Origin: Candidatus Latescibacterota bacterium
GTDB taxonomy: Bacteria > JAAXHH01
NCBI GenBank assembly: GCA_022822725.1
Contig: JAJEAN010000007.1
Span: 2,305,045-2,369,044 of the forward strand
Length of the DNA stretch: 64,000 bases
Direction: 5' to 3'
Positions 40,779-52,674 of the stretch are shown piece after piece. The translations under genes and the position numbers were made by a program. A model generated the notes under the pieces. That model did not search any database, had not been told where the DNA came from, and saw only the letters and a program-made list of their open reading frames with translations. How positions within the stretch are numbered: the first letter of the stretch is position 1; every line of letters starts with the position of its first letter.

Positions 40779-43190
40779 ATGTTCAGAAACTACCTCATCG
40801 TCGGCATCAGGAACCTGCTCAGGCACAAGGGCTATTCGTCGATCAACGTCCTGGGGCTGGCCATCGGTATCGCCTGCTGCATTCTCATCCTGCTGTACGT
40901 GCAGGACGAACTCAGCTATGACCGGTACCATGAGAAAAGCGACCGGATCTACCGCCTGGTGGAATCCGCCACGATAGCGGGCAGGCCGATCGAAGCGGCG
41001 GTTACGCCTCCGCCCTGGGCCCCGGTGATGGCGGAGGAATTCCCCGAGATCGAGCAGATCACCCGGCTGAAGCCGCCCGGCTCCCGTTGGCTCATCCGGT
41101 ACGAGGAGAATCGATTCTACGAGCGGTACTTCGTGTTCGCGGATTCGTCCGTCTTTGACATCTTCACCATTCCGCTCGTCCAGGGAAACGCGAAGACGGC
41201 CCTGGCCGAACCAGGTGCCGTGGTGTTGTCCGAGTCCATGGCGGCCAAGTACTTCGGGGACGAGAACCCGGTCGGAAAGGTGATTACGGGAGACGACCTC
41301 TACGAGTTCACCATTACCGGCATCATGGAGGACATGCCCGGGAACTCGCACTTTCATTTCGATTTCCTGGCTTCCTATGTCTCCCTTGCGCCGTTCAATC
41401 TGTACAACGAACCGTCGACCATGCAGAACCAAGGGTTCAACCATGACGTGTTTACTTATCTGCTTCTGAGGGAAGGGCAGGAACCCGAAGATCTGGAACG
41501 CAAATTCCCCGAGTTTCTGGACAGGCACCTTGGCGATATGCTTGAAAGTATTGGCATTGTCGCCAGGCCCTTTCTCCAGCCAATCACCGATATTCACCTG
41601 CATTCCAACATGGAAGCCGAATTAGGCCCCAACAGCGACATCCGGTACGTCTACATCTTCTCGTCCCTGGCCGTGTTCGTGCTCCTGATCGCCTGCGTGA
41701 ACTTCATGAACCTTTCCACGGCACGATCCGCCCGCAGGGCACAGGAGGTGGGCATTCGGAAAGTGCTTGGCGCCCAGCGGCAGCAACTGATCAGGCAGTT
41801 TACCGGCGAGTCAATCTTCCTTTCCGTGATCGCGCTGTTCATCGCGCTGGCCGTGGTCCACCTGCTCCTGCCCCCGTTCAATGCCGTATCGGGCAAGTCG
41901 CTGGCGATGGACTACCAGTCGATCTGGCTGGTGCCGACCCTGGTGGCCATCGCGCTGCTCACGGGGATCGTTGCCGGCGGCTATCCCGCCTTTATCCTGT
42001 CCTCCTTCAGACCCGTTGCCGTGCTGACCGGCGCGCTGAAAGCGGGCGCGGCCCAGTCTTTGCTCAGGAAGACCCTTATCACGTTCCAGTTTATCGTCTC
42101 CATCATAATGATCACCGGCACGGTCGTAGTGCTCGACCAGCTGGAGTATATGCAGACCAAGAACCTGGGCTTCGACAAGGAGAACGTGGTGATTGTACGA
42201 CTGCCGGACGCCGAAGCCATCAAGGGTTATACGGCCTTCAAGAACGCGGTCCTGCAGTATCCTGAGATTCTGAACGCGAGCACTTCGACCAGTGTGCCGG
42301 GCGGGCAACCCAGCCTGAACCTGGTTACGCCGGAGGGCGTGCCCGAGGACCAGAGCCCGGTCTACCAGGTTATCTGGTCGGACTATGACTTCATTGAAAC
42401 GCTTGGGGTCGAAATGGCGGCGGGCCGTACATTTTCGCGGGAATTCGGCTCGGACTCCACCGCGTGTCTCATCAACATGGCGTCGGTGCGGTCCCTGGGA
42501 TGGGAGAACCCGATCGGCAGGACCTTCAAGATAACGGGCATGCAGGATTCCAGTCCGCCTTTCGAGGTCATCGGCGTCATGGAGGATTTCCACAACAAGT
42601 CGCTGCATCAGCCGATCGAACCGTTGATGATCCGTCTGCTTTCGGAAGCCGCTTCGTTCATGGAGATCAGGATACAGGGAAACAACGTTACGCGGGGACT
42701 TGAAATCCTGGAGGAGCAGTGGAGGAAGATCTATCCCAGCCATCCCGCCATGGATTACTCTTTTCTCGATGCGGACCTGGAGCGGCTCTACATCGCGGAA
42801 CAGCGGATGGGCTCGGTTTTTGTGGCCGGCGCCATACTCTCCATTTTCATATCCTGCCTCGGACTGCTGGGTCTCTCGTCCTTCATGTCCGAACAACGGA
42901 CCCGGGAGATCGGGGTGCGCAAGGTCCTCGGCGCGACCATATCGAACGTGGTCCTGCTGTTGTCCAGGGACTTTACGAAACTGATCCTGCTGGCATTCGT
43001 GGTCGGGGCGCCCGCGGCCTACTACGTCATGCATACGTGGCTGGATAATTTCCCGTACCGGGTCGAACTGAGCCTGGGGGTATTTGCACTTTCGGGCCTC
43101 GCCGCGCTGCTGATCGCCTGGCTGACGGTGGGATACCAGGCCTTCAGAGCCGCGGCCTCCAATCCTGCGGACGCGTTGCATGCCGAGTGA
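40779..43190 (+). CDS. FtsX/MacB-type ABC transporter permease, copy 1
   Basis: The 803-residue protein has the double-repeat layout of large ABC permeases. It has an N-terminal transmembrane helix (INVLGLAIGIACCILILLYVQ), a large extracytoplasmic MacB-PCD domain and three helices with the FtsX-type SARRAQEVGIRKVLGAQRQQ coupling segment. A second extracytoplasmic domain and a final three-helix block with RTREIGVRKVLGATISN follow. Such permeases expel or sense peptides, lipids or antibiotics with a separate ATPase. No ATPase gene is next to it. The next gene is a full-length paralogue of identical length. Confidence 0.9.
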   Translation: MFRNYLIVGIRNLLRHKGYSSINVLGLAIGIACCILILLYVQDELSYDRYHEKSDRIYRLVESATIAGRPIEAAVTPPPWAPVMAEEFPEIEQITRLKPPGSRWLIRYEENRFYERYFVFADSSVFDIFTIPLVQGNAKTALAEPGAVVLSESMAAKYFGDENPVGKVITGDDLYEFTITGIMEDMPGNSHFHFDFLASYVSLAPFNLYNEPSTMQNQGFNHDVFTYLLLREGQEPEDLERKFPEFLDRHLGDMLESIGIVARPFLQPITDIHLHSNMEAELGPNSDIRYVYIFSSLAVFVLLIACVNFMNLSTARSARRAQEVGIRKVLGAQRQQLIRQFTGESIFLSVIALFIALAVVHLLLPPFNAVSGKSLAMDYQSIWLVPTLVAIALLTGIVAGGYPAFILSSFRPVAVLTGALKAGAAQSLLRKTLITFQFIVSIIMITGTVVVLDQLEYMQTKNLGFDKENVVIVRLPDAEAIKGYTAFKNAVLQYPEILNASTSTSVPGGQPSLNLVTPEGVPEDQSPVYQVIWSDYDFIETLGVEMAAGRTFSREFGSDSTACLINMASVRSLGWENPIGRTFKITGMQDSSPPFEVIGVMEDFHNKSLHQPIEPLMIRLLSEAASFMEIRIQGNNVTRGLEILEEQWRKIYPSHPAMDYSFLDADLERLYIAEQRMGSVFVAGAILSIFISCLGLLGLSSFMSEQRTREIGVRKVLGATISNVVLLLSRDFTKLILLAFVVGAPAAYYVMHTWLDNFPYRVELSLGVFALSGLAALLIAWLTVGYQAFRAAASNPADALHAE

Positions 43191-43248
43191 GGCGGTCGTA
43201 TATTAGTCCAGGTAACCGTGACCGGACCACTACGCAACCGACTGCTCC

Positions 43249-45660
43249 ATGTTCAGAAACTACCTCACCATCGCCATACGTAACCTGCTCAGGCACAAGG
43301 GCTATTCGGCCATCAACGTCCTGGGGCTGGCCATCGGCATGGCAAGCTGCGTCCTGATCCTGCTTTACGTACAGGACGAACTCAGTTACGACCAGTATCA
43401 CGAACATAAAGACCGCATTTACCGTATCGCTGAGTCCGCCACGACAACGGGCGGATCGATCGAAGCGGCGGTCACGCCCGCGGCCTGGGCACCGGTCCTG
43501 GCACGGGACTACCCGGAAGTCGAGCGCTTCACCCGGATCAAACCGCCCAACTCCCGGTGGCTGATTCGATCCGGCGACAAACGGTTCTACGAGCGGTATT
43601 TCGTGTTCGCGGATTCGTCGGTCTTCGACGTCTTCACCATCCCGCTCCTGCAGGGCAATTCCCAGAACGCCCTGACCGAACCTCATACCGTGGTCCTGTC
43701 CGAATCCATGGCCGGCAAGTATTTCGGTAACGAGAACCCCATCGGCCGGGTAATCCACGGCGACGACCTGTATGAGTTTACCGTAACCGGCATCATGCGG
43801 GATATGCCCGGGAACTCGCATTTCCATTTCGACTTCCTGGCCTCCTTTGCCACGCTGGCGCCAAACACGATCTACTACAGCGATCCGGACGATATTCAGA
43901 AGAGCGGGGCCAGCCACGACCTGTATACCTATCTTCTGCTGCGGGAAGGGCATACGCGCGAGGATATGGAATCCAGGTTTCGTCCGTTCCTGGACCGATA
44001 TCTGGGCGAAATGTACGCGTCCATCGGCATCGATGCCAGTCCCTACCTGCAGCCCCTCACGGAAATCTACCTGCACTCCGACCTTGATTTCGAGATCCGG
44101 CCCAACAGCGACATCCGGTATGTATACATATTCACATCGCTGGCCGTCTTCATCCTCGTGATCGCCAGTGTCAACTTTATGAACCTGTCCACGGCCCGCT
44201 CCGCCCGCAGAGCGCAGGAGATCGGAATCAGAAAGGTCCTGGGCGCCCAGCGGGTCCAGCTGATCAGGCAGTTCATCGGAGAGTCGGTGCTGCTCGCCCT
44301 GATTGCGCTGGCCGTCGCCCTCGTCCTGGTACATCTGCTGCTGCCGCAGTTCAACCTGTTGTCCGGCAAGGAACTGGGCATGGACTACCGGTCGGCCTGG
44401 CTGGTGCCGGCCCTGGCGGCCATCACGCTTTTCGTCGGTCTGGCCGCCGGCGTATATCCCGCGTTCCTGCTGTCTTCCTTCAGGCCCGTCGCCGTGCTAA
44501 CCGGGGCGCTGAAAGCCGGCGCTTCCCATTCGCTGCTCAGGAAAGCGCTGATCACCTTCCAGTTCAGCGTCTCGATCGCCATGATCGTGGGTACGGCCGT
44601 CGTCTACAGCCAGTTGGCGTATATGAAGAACACGCGGCTGGGATTCGACAGCGAGCACCTGGCGGTCGTCCGCATGCCGACCGCGGAAGAACTCAGAGGG
44701 TATCCGGCCTACAAAGACGCGGTACTCCAGTATCCCGAAATCCTGAAAGTGAGTACGTCGAGCAGCGTGCCGGGTTCGCGGGTCAGTACGAACATGATGA
44801 CGCCTGAAGGCATGTCGCCCGATCGGAGTCCGGTTTACCAGACGATCTGGGGAGACTTCGACTTCGTGGAAACGATGGATATACCGATCGTTGCCGGGCG
44901 TACGTTCTCCACCGCCTTCGCCACGGATTCGTCCGCCTGCCTGATCAATGAAACCGCCGTCCGGGCACTGGGTTGGGAAAACCCGATTGGAAAGACCTTC
45001 CGATTCTCCGGTTCACCTGAAACCGCGCCGTCACACGAGGTGATCGGCGTCATGGAGGACTTCCATCACCAGTCGCTGCGGCAACGCATCGAACCGCTGA
45101 TCATCCTGTTCAACACGCCGGGGCCGATCATGGTCATCCGGATGCGGGGGGAGAGCCTGTCCCGAGGGCTGGAAATCCTTCGGGACCAGTGGCGCGTTAC
45201 CTATCCGAACCATCCCGAAATGGATATCTCGTTTCTCGACGCGAATCTCGAAGCGCTATACGCGGCCGATCAGCGGCTGGGATCGGTATTCATCGCCGGC
45301 GCCGCGCTCTCCATCCTGATCGCCTGCCTGGGACTCCTGGGGCTTTCGTCCTACATGGCCGAGCAACGGACCCGGGAAATTGGGATCCGCAAGGTCCTCG
45401 GCGCCTCGATAGCGAACGTGGTCGCGCTGCTGTCCCGGGACTTTACGAAGCTGGTACTGCTCGCCTTCGTCCTGGGCGCGCCGGCAGGTTACTTTGTCAT
45501 GGGCGCCTGGCTGGAGGACTTCCCTTACCGGGTGGAACTGAGCCTGTGGTTACTCGTGATATCGGGCCTTGCCGCCCTCGCAATAGCCTGGATGACGGTG
45601 GGATACCAGGCATACAAGGCCGCGACGGCCAATCCGGCGGACGCGCTGCATGGGGAGTGA
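43249..45660 (+). CDS. FtsX/MacB-type ABC transporter permease, copy 2
   Basis: Also 803 residues and colinear with copy 1 from MFRNYLTIAIRNLLRHKGYS to AATANPADALHGE. It shares the coupling segments SARRAQEIGIRKVLGAQRVQ and RTREIGIRKVLGASIAN. The two extracytoplasmic domains have diverged most, which suggests different ligands or a heterodimer. The 58 bp gap suggests one transcript. There is no recognisable ribosome-binding site before either copy. Confidence 0.9.
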   Translation: MFRNYLTIAIRNLLRHKGYSAINVLGLAIGMASCVLILLYVQDELSYDQYHEHKDRIYRIAESATTTGGSIEAAVTPAAWAPVLARDYPEVERFTRIKPPNSRWLIRSGDKRFYERYFVFADSSVFDVFTIPLLQGNSQNALTEPHTVVLSESMAGKYFGNENPIGRVIHGDDLYEFTVTGIMRDMPGNSHFHFDFLASFATLAPNTIYYSDPDDIQKSGASHDLYTYLLLREGHTREDMESRFRPFLDRYLGEMYASIGIDASPYLQPLTEIYLHSDLDFEIRPNSDIRYVYIFTSLAVFILVIASVNFMNLSTARSARRAQEIGIRKVLGAQRVQLIRQFIGESVLLALIALAVALVLVHLLLPQFNLLSGKELGMDYRSAWLVPALAAITLFVGLAAGVYPAFLLSSFRPVAVLTGALKAGASHSLLRKALITFQFSVSIAMIVGTAVVYSQLAYMKNTRLGFDSEHLAVVRMPTAEELRGYPAYKDAVLQYPEILKVSTSSSVPGSRVSTNMMTPEGMSPDRSPVYQTIWGDFDFVETMDIPIVAGRTFSTAFATDSSACLINETAVRALGWENPIGKTFRFSGSPETAPSHEVIGVMEDFHHQSLRQRIEPLIILFNTPGPIMVIRMRGESLSRGLEILRDQWRVTYPNHPEMDISFLDANLEALYAADQRLGSVFIAGAALSILIACLGLLGLSSYMAEQRTREIGIRKVLGASIANVVALLSRDFTKLVLLAFVLGAPAGYFVMGAWLEDFPYRVELSLWLLVISGLAALAIAWMTVGYQAYKAATANPADALHGE

Positions 45661-45705
45661 GGCCCGTCCGCCGCTCAGCTGCAATTGGTGTTTGGCGCAC
45701 GCCAC

Positions 45706-46926
45706 TCAGCTACTCACAAGCACCTTCTTCAGCGCCGCGATGAACGCCTCGTTCTCCTCGGGCAGGCCGGCGGTGACGCGGATCCAGCCCTCGATATTCC
45801 AGCGCGCCTTCGCGTTGCCCACCAGGACGTTGTGATCCTCCCGCAGGCGACGGACGAGTTCGTCCACGTCCGTCTTCATGTTCATCATCACGAAACTCGA
45901 CTCGCTCGGTGCGTATTCGATGCCCATGGCGTCCAGCTGTGCATAGAAATAGCGTTTGCCCTCGATGACAAGGTTGTGTGAGCGCCGCAGGTGGTCCGTG
46001 TCATCCAGGGCGGCCGACGCGGCGTGGGTGGACAGCAAGGTGAGCGTGTTGGCCCGATGGCGGCCGATCCGCTCGATCACCTCCGGGCGGGCGACCGCGT
46101 AGCCCACCCGCATGCCGGCCATGCCGAATACCTTGGAAAACGTGCGCGTCACGATGACGTTCGGGTGATCCGCGATCAGCGACGCCGCGCCTTCTCGGTC
46201 TGCCTCGTTCTCGGCGAATTCGATGTACGCTTCGTCGACGAGTACCATGACCTGTTCGGGAATGGACGCGACGAAGGGCTTCAGCTGGGAGAGGGGCGTC
46301 AACTGGCCGGTGGGATTGCCCGGACTGGTCACCACAACCACGGCCGTGCGATCCGTTACGGACGCGCTTAGAACGTCGAGATTGGGCTTCATGCCCGCCA
46401 GAAGCGGCACCCGGATGGAATCGGCGTTCTGCATTTTGGCGAGTCTGGTCAGGAAACCAAAGCCAGGCAGGCTTTCGACCGCTTCCGTACCCTCACGTAG
46501 GTAAGCGTGCCCGATGGCGAACAGCAGGTCCGACGACCCGGCGCCCACGGCGATCCACGAACCCGGCACCGGCGCGAAGGGGCTGTCCGTCCACTCCACG
46601 ACGGGTACGCCGTGCCTGCGGGCGAGCTTGCCCAGCAGATCCGGGTTCTGGCCGTAGCGGTTGATGCTGGTCACCAGGGAAAGCACCGCTTCGACCGCCC
46701 GGGGTGACGGACCGAGGGCGTTTTCGTTGCTGTCGATGCGTACCAGTCCGGGGGGCACGCCCCAGCCGCGGACAGAAGGTCCGCCCACCATCTGCGCCAC
46801 GGCCTCGTAACTGCCAAACGAAATCGCACCGGCACCCGCCAGGGCGCCTTTGAGGAATCCCCGGCGCGAAAGTCCAGATCTCGCCTCTGACCTTCCCGAA
46901 GTATCGTCGCTTTTAAGCTTGAACAT
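45706..46926 (-). CDS. Tat-exported histidinol-phosphate aminotransferase-like protein
   Basis: The 406-residue protein starts at 46926 with AAGGAG upstream. It has a twin-arginine signal (SRRGFLKGALAGAGAISFG, then about EAVAQ). The mature part is a class I/II aminotransferase of the HisC/CobD group, with RIDSNENALGPSP at the start, TSPGNPTGQL, VDEAYIEF and the PLP Lys in TRTFSKVFGMAGMRVGY. Because it would act outside the cytoplasm, a role in histidine synthesis is unlikely, and its substrate is unknown. No his genes are near. It is divergent from metH. Confidence 0.85.
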   Translation of the reverse strand: MFKLKSDDTSGRSEARSGLSRRGFLKGALAGAGAISFGSYEAVAQMVGGPSVRGWGVPPGLVRIDSNENALGPSPRAVEAVLSLVTSINRYGQNPDLLGKLARRHGVPVVEWTDSPFAPVPGSWIAVGAGSSDLLFAIGHAYLREGTEAVESLPGFGFLTRLAKMQNADSIRVPLLAGMKPNLDVLSASVTDRTAVVVVTSPGNPTGQLTPLSQLKPFVASIPEQVMVLVDEAYIEFAENEADREGAASLIADHPNVIVTRTFSKVFGMAGMRVGYAVARPEVIERIGRHRANTLTLLSTHAASAALDDTDHLRRSHNLVIEGKRYFYAQLDAMGIEYAPSESSFVMMNMKTDVDELVRRLREDHNVLVGNAKARWNIEGWIRVTAGLPEENEAFIAALKKVLVSS

Positions 46927-46985
46927 TTTTGCGCTCCTTAATCGATTCCTGTTCCGCGGTCCGTGCTTGTGATTTCATGGTATAT

Positions 46986-46995
46986 TATCATGATA
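46986..46995. promoter_or_regulatory. AT-rich palindrome in divergent region
   Basis: TATCATGATA is a 10-bp palindrome in an AT-rich stretch (46975-47000), 60 bp upstream of the Tat aminotransferase start. It may mark a promoter or operator for that gene. Confidence 0.25.
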
Positions 46996-47037
46996 TAACG
47001 TCGTGCAGGAGATGGGAAGATCAATTGCATTGAACGT

Positions 47038-47115
47038 GACGATCCCCAGGACCACTCCTTGACGATCTCCCGGACCACTCCTTGACGATCCCCGGGACCA
47101 CTCCTTGACGATCCC
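47038..47115. repeat. 23-bp tandem repeat between aminotransferase and metH
   Basis: Three near-identical 23-bp units start at 47038, 47061 and 47084 (GACGATCTCCCGGACCACTC type), followed by nine bases of a fourth at 47107. They lie in the divergent intergenic region, 75-150 bp before the likely metH start. Confidence 0.92.
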
Positions 47116-47177
47116 GCGTACCTCCCGTAAATTGAAAGCAGAATAGCGTGCGACGACCCGCAAACTAAAACCTCGTG

Positions 47178-47183
47178 AAGGAG
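47178..47183 (+). promoter_or_regulatory. Strong Shine-Dalgarno site that places the metH start upstream of its first ATG
   Basis: AAGGAG at 47178-47183 is followed after five bases by ATC at 47189, in frame with metH. The first in-frame ATG is 90 bases further on, with no ribosome-binding site and inside a conserved motif. Confidence 0.6.
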
Positions 47184-47188
47184 CCTTA

Positions 47189-50944
<3,756 letters not shown>

Positions 50945-50956
50945 CCTGATCGAAAT

Positions 50957-51232
50957 TCATCCCACCGTAAACTGCAACTTCTTCCCAATCGCCTTAGCGT
51001 ATTTGCCAAGAGTAGACAACCGGATGTCTTCCGCATGATTCTCGATTCTCGAAATGGCAGACTTCCTGGTTTTCAACTTGCGTGCCACTTCTTCCTGGGT
51101 TAGGCCGGCATCTTCCCTCGCCTGCCGGAGTAGCACACCAATTTTAAATTCCTGGTATCCTTCATCGTAGTTCCTGGCAAATTCAGAATCGCTACCCATG
51201 CGATATTCCACGTACTTGCTTAAATCGCTCAT
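50957..51232 (-). CDS. HigA-type helix-turn-helix antitoxin
   Basis: The 91-residue protein has an XRE-type helix-turn-helix in its second half: [19 protein letters not shown], then [20 protein letters not shown] and the end [11 protein letters not shown]. The [12 protein letters not shown] approach and length match HigA antitoxins of type II toxin-antitoxin systems. Its ATG overlaps by four bases the TGA of a short upstream frame that resembles the C-terminus of a HigB-type toxin. The toxin itself appears to be broken, so the protein may now act as an orphan regulator. Confidence 0.8.
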   Translation of the reverse strand: MSDLSKYVEYRMGSDSEFARNYDEGYQEFKIGVLLRQAREDAGLTQEEVARKLKTRKSAISRIENHAEDIRLSTLGKYAKAIGKKLQFTVG

Positions 51233-51321
51233 CGGATTTTCCTCTTGAAGTAGTCCTGTTTTCGTTTCTCTGCCAAACGGATGTCAGAAACCGGATGACG
51301 TTCGGTAAAAACTGATGGTTC
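51229..51321 (-). pseudogene. Remnant of HigB/RelE-type toxin
   Basis: A 30-codon frame ends at 51229-51231 in an ATGA overlap with the antitoxin start. It begins right after a TGA at 51322-51324 and has no start codon. It reads [20 protein letters not shown] and ends DYFKRKIR. This matches in pattern the C-terminal helix of Gp49-type HigB toxins (KKTxKTPxxEIxxAxxRxxDY). The rest of the toxin is missing or shifted out of frame in the preceding sequence. The identification rests on this short pattern and on position. Confidence 0.5.
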
Positions 51322-51389
51322 TCATATTCTATGTTAACGAATATGTGAACCACAGGCAACCAGTTTTCCACAGTACCTCAAACGTCCAA

Positions 51390-52043
51390 CTACCGCTCTA
51401 ACACCGCCGTGCCCCAGGTGCTGGGATCGACGTGGACGCGCAGGTCGCGCCCGGCGCTCCACCACTGGGCGGGGTATTCCGAGTTGTTGAGGAAGTAGGT
51501 GAAACCCAGGCGGGGAAACTCTTCGGGGTCGTATCCGCTGAGCGCTTCCGTTGGCAGGCAGACCTCCAGCGTGTAACCGCGGTCTGTTATCAGGGAAGCG
51601 ATGGGGAGGGCTTCCGGTTCCGGCATGTTCCACTTCTCGCGGGCGCGGTCGACCTGCGTGGGTTTGACCACGGCCCGGTCTCCGTTGTCGCCGCCCCCGG
51701 TGGGCAGGCAATTGAACTGGTGGCAGTACCGCCCGGCCCGCCGCGCGGACTTCACGTCCCGCGTGTCCAGCCAGACCTGGAAACTGTCCCCGGTCCAGTG
51801 CCGTCCGTAGTGGGACTGGACGGGCTTCCGCTTGCGTACATCCACCGCGAAGTACAGGCCCTCGTCGTTCCAGGCCATGTAGACGTCCGCGGCTTTTGGC
51901 CGGTTCTCCAGGAAACCCAGGTCGGGTACCAGGTACTCGGTATCCCAGTCGTCCAGGACGCCGTTGATCCGGGGCGCCTGCTCGCGGTATCTGCACTGGA
52001 AGGCGTAGGCGAAGTAGACTCGGTTGGGAATGTCCAGCGGCAT
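51390..52043 (-). CDS. CBM9-like carbohydrate-binding domain protein
   Basis: The 217-residue protein is one beta-sandwich domain of the CBM9-like (DOMON-related) type. It has an INGVLDDWDTEYL entry, ADVYMAWNDEGLYFAVDVRK, SFQVWLDTRD and a GYTLEVCLPTEAL strand near the end. There is no signal peptide and no catalytic domain. A larger protein with two such domains is encoded at 59884-61692. These domains often bind sugars or heme at the surface; the role here is unknown. No ribosome-binding site is visible. Confidence 0.7.
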   Translation of the reverse strand: MPLDIPNRVYFAYAFQCRYREQAPRINGVLDDWDTEYLVPDLGFLENRPKAADVYMAWNDEGLYFAVDVRKRKPVQSHYGRHWTGDSFQVWLDTRDVKSARRAGRYCHQFNCLPTGGGDNGDRAVVKPTQVDRAREKWNMPEPEALPIASLITDRGYTLEVCLPTEALSGYDPEEFPRLGFTYFLNNSEYPAQWWSAGRDLRVHVDPSTWGTAVLER

Positions 52044-52112
52044 AGACGGTAGTCACATCGGGTAGCGCGTAATGGCAAATGCGCGTTAGAAAACGCCTGT
52101 GGGCAAGCGCCG

Positions 52113-52151
52113 GCAGCAGTCAGCGGCAGTGGTCAGCGGCGGCAATCAGCG
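52113..52151. repeat. 13-bp tandem repeat over the ogt stop codon
   Basis: Three 13-bp units ending TCAGCG (52113-52125, 52126-52138, 52139-52151) lie at the 3' end of ogt. Each contains TCA, that is TGA on the gene's strand, and the third copy provides the gene's stop codon. Confidence 0.88.
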
Positions 52152-52664
52152 GATGTAATCCGCGCCTTCGTGATCGAGCAGAAACGCCTTGATATCCGGC
52201 TGGCCGCCGTAGCCGCCCAGGCGCCCGCCACTGGCGATCACGCGGTGGCACGGCACCAGGAGGCTGATGTCGTTATTGCGGTTGGCCTGGCCCACCGCAC
52301 GGGCGGCCCTGGGCCTGCGCGAACGCTCCGCCACCCACTTGTAGGAACGACATTCTCCGTATGGAATGGCCTGCTGTGCGCGCCAGACCTGCCGGTAAAA
52401 GGGCGTGCCCCGCAGGAAATCCAGGGGCAGGTCGAAAACCTTCAGTTCGCCTGCGAAATACCGCGTGACCTGGTCTTCGACCGAAGACAGCAAGTCGTCA
52501 TCCGGGACGAAGGCCATGTCCGCTTCGAATCGGTTCAGCATGTCCGTCTCGAAGGCCTCGTCCGTGACGTCATAGGTGATGCGGCACACGCCCGCGTCGC
52601 TGGCCGCCGCGTACATGGCACCTAGAGGCGTGGGAAACACCGTGTATTTCAGAAAGTGTCTCAA
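52146..52664 (-). CDS. ogt: Methylated-DNA--protein-cysteine methyltransferase
   Basis: The 172-residue protein has the active-site motif LLVPCHRVIASGG, whose Cys accepts the alkyl group from O6-alkylguanine in DNA. TPFYRQVWRAQQAIPYGECRS and RAARAVGQANRNN form the helix-turn-helix and Arg-finger region. The N-terminal ribonuclease-like domain is present, so the length is normal for Ogt. It ends in a 13-bp repeat array and follows the SGNH hydrolase gene by 10 bp on the same strand. Confidence 0.95.
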   Translation of the reverse strand: MRHFLKYTVFPTPLGAMYAAASDAGVCRITYDVTDEAFETDMLNRFEADMAFVPDDDLLSSVEDQVTRYFAGELKVFDLPLDFLRGTPFYRQVWRAQQAIPYGECRSYKWVAERSRRPRAARAVGQANRNNDISLLVPCHRVIASGGRLGGYGGQPDIKAFLLDHEGADYIR

Positions 52665-52674
52665 CGGGTCTGGA

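Noticed and set aside
46927-47188. Cobalamin riboswitch upstream of metH
   Set aside because: I looked for a B12-box-like segment and a long structured leader; only the 23-bp repeats and an AT-rich palindrome are there.
51334-52056. Alternative minus-strand frame over the CBM9-like gene
   Set aside because: Arg/Pro/Gly-rich out-of-frame sequence; the overlapping frame has the domain motifs.
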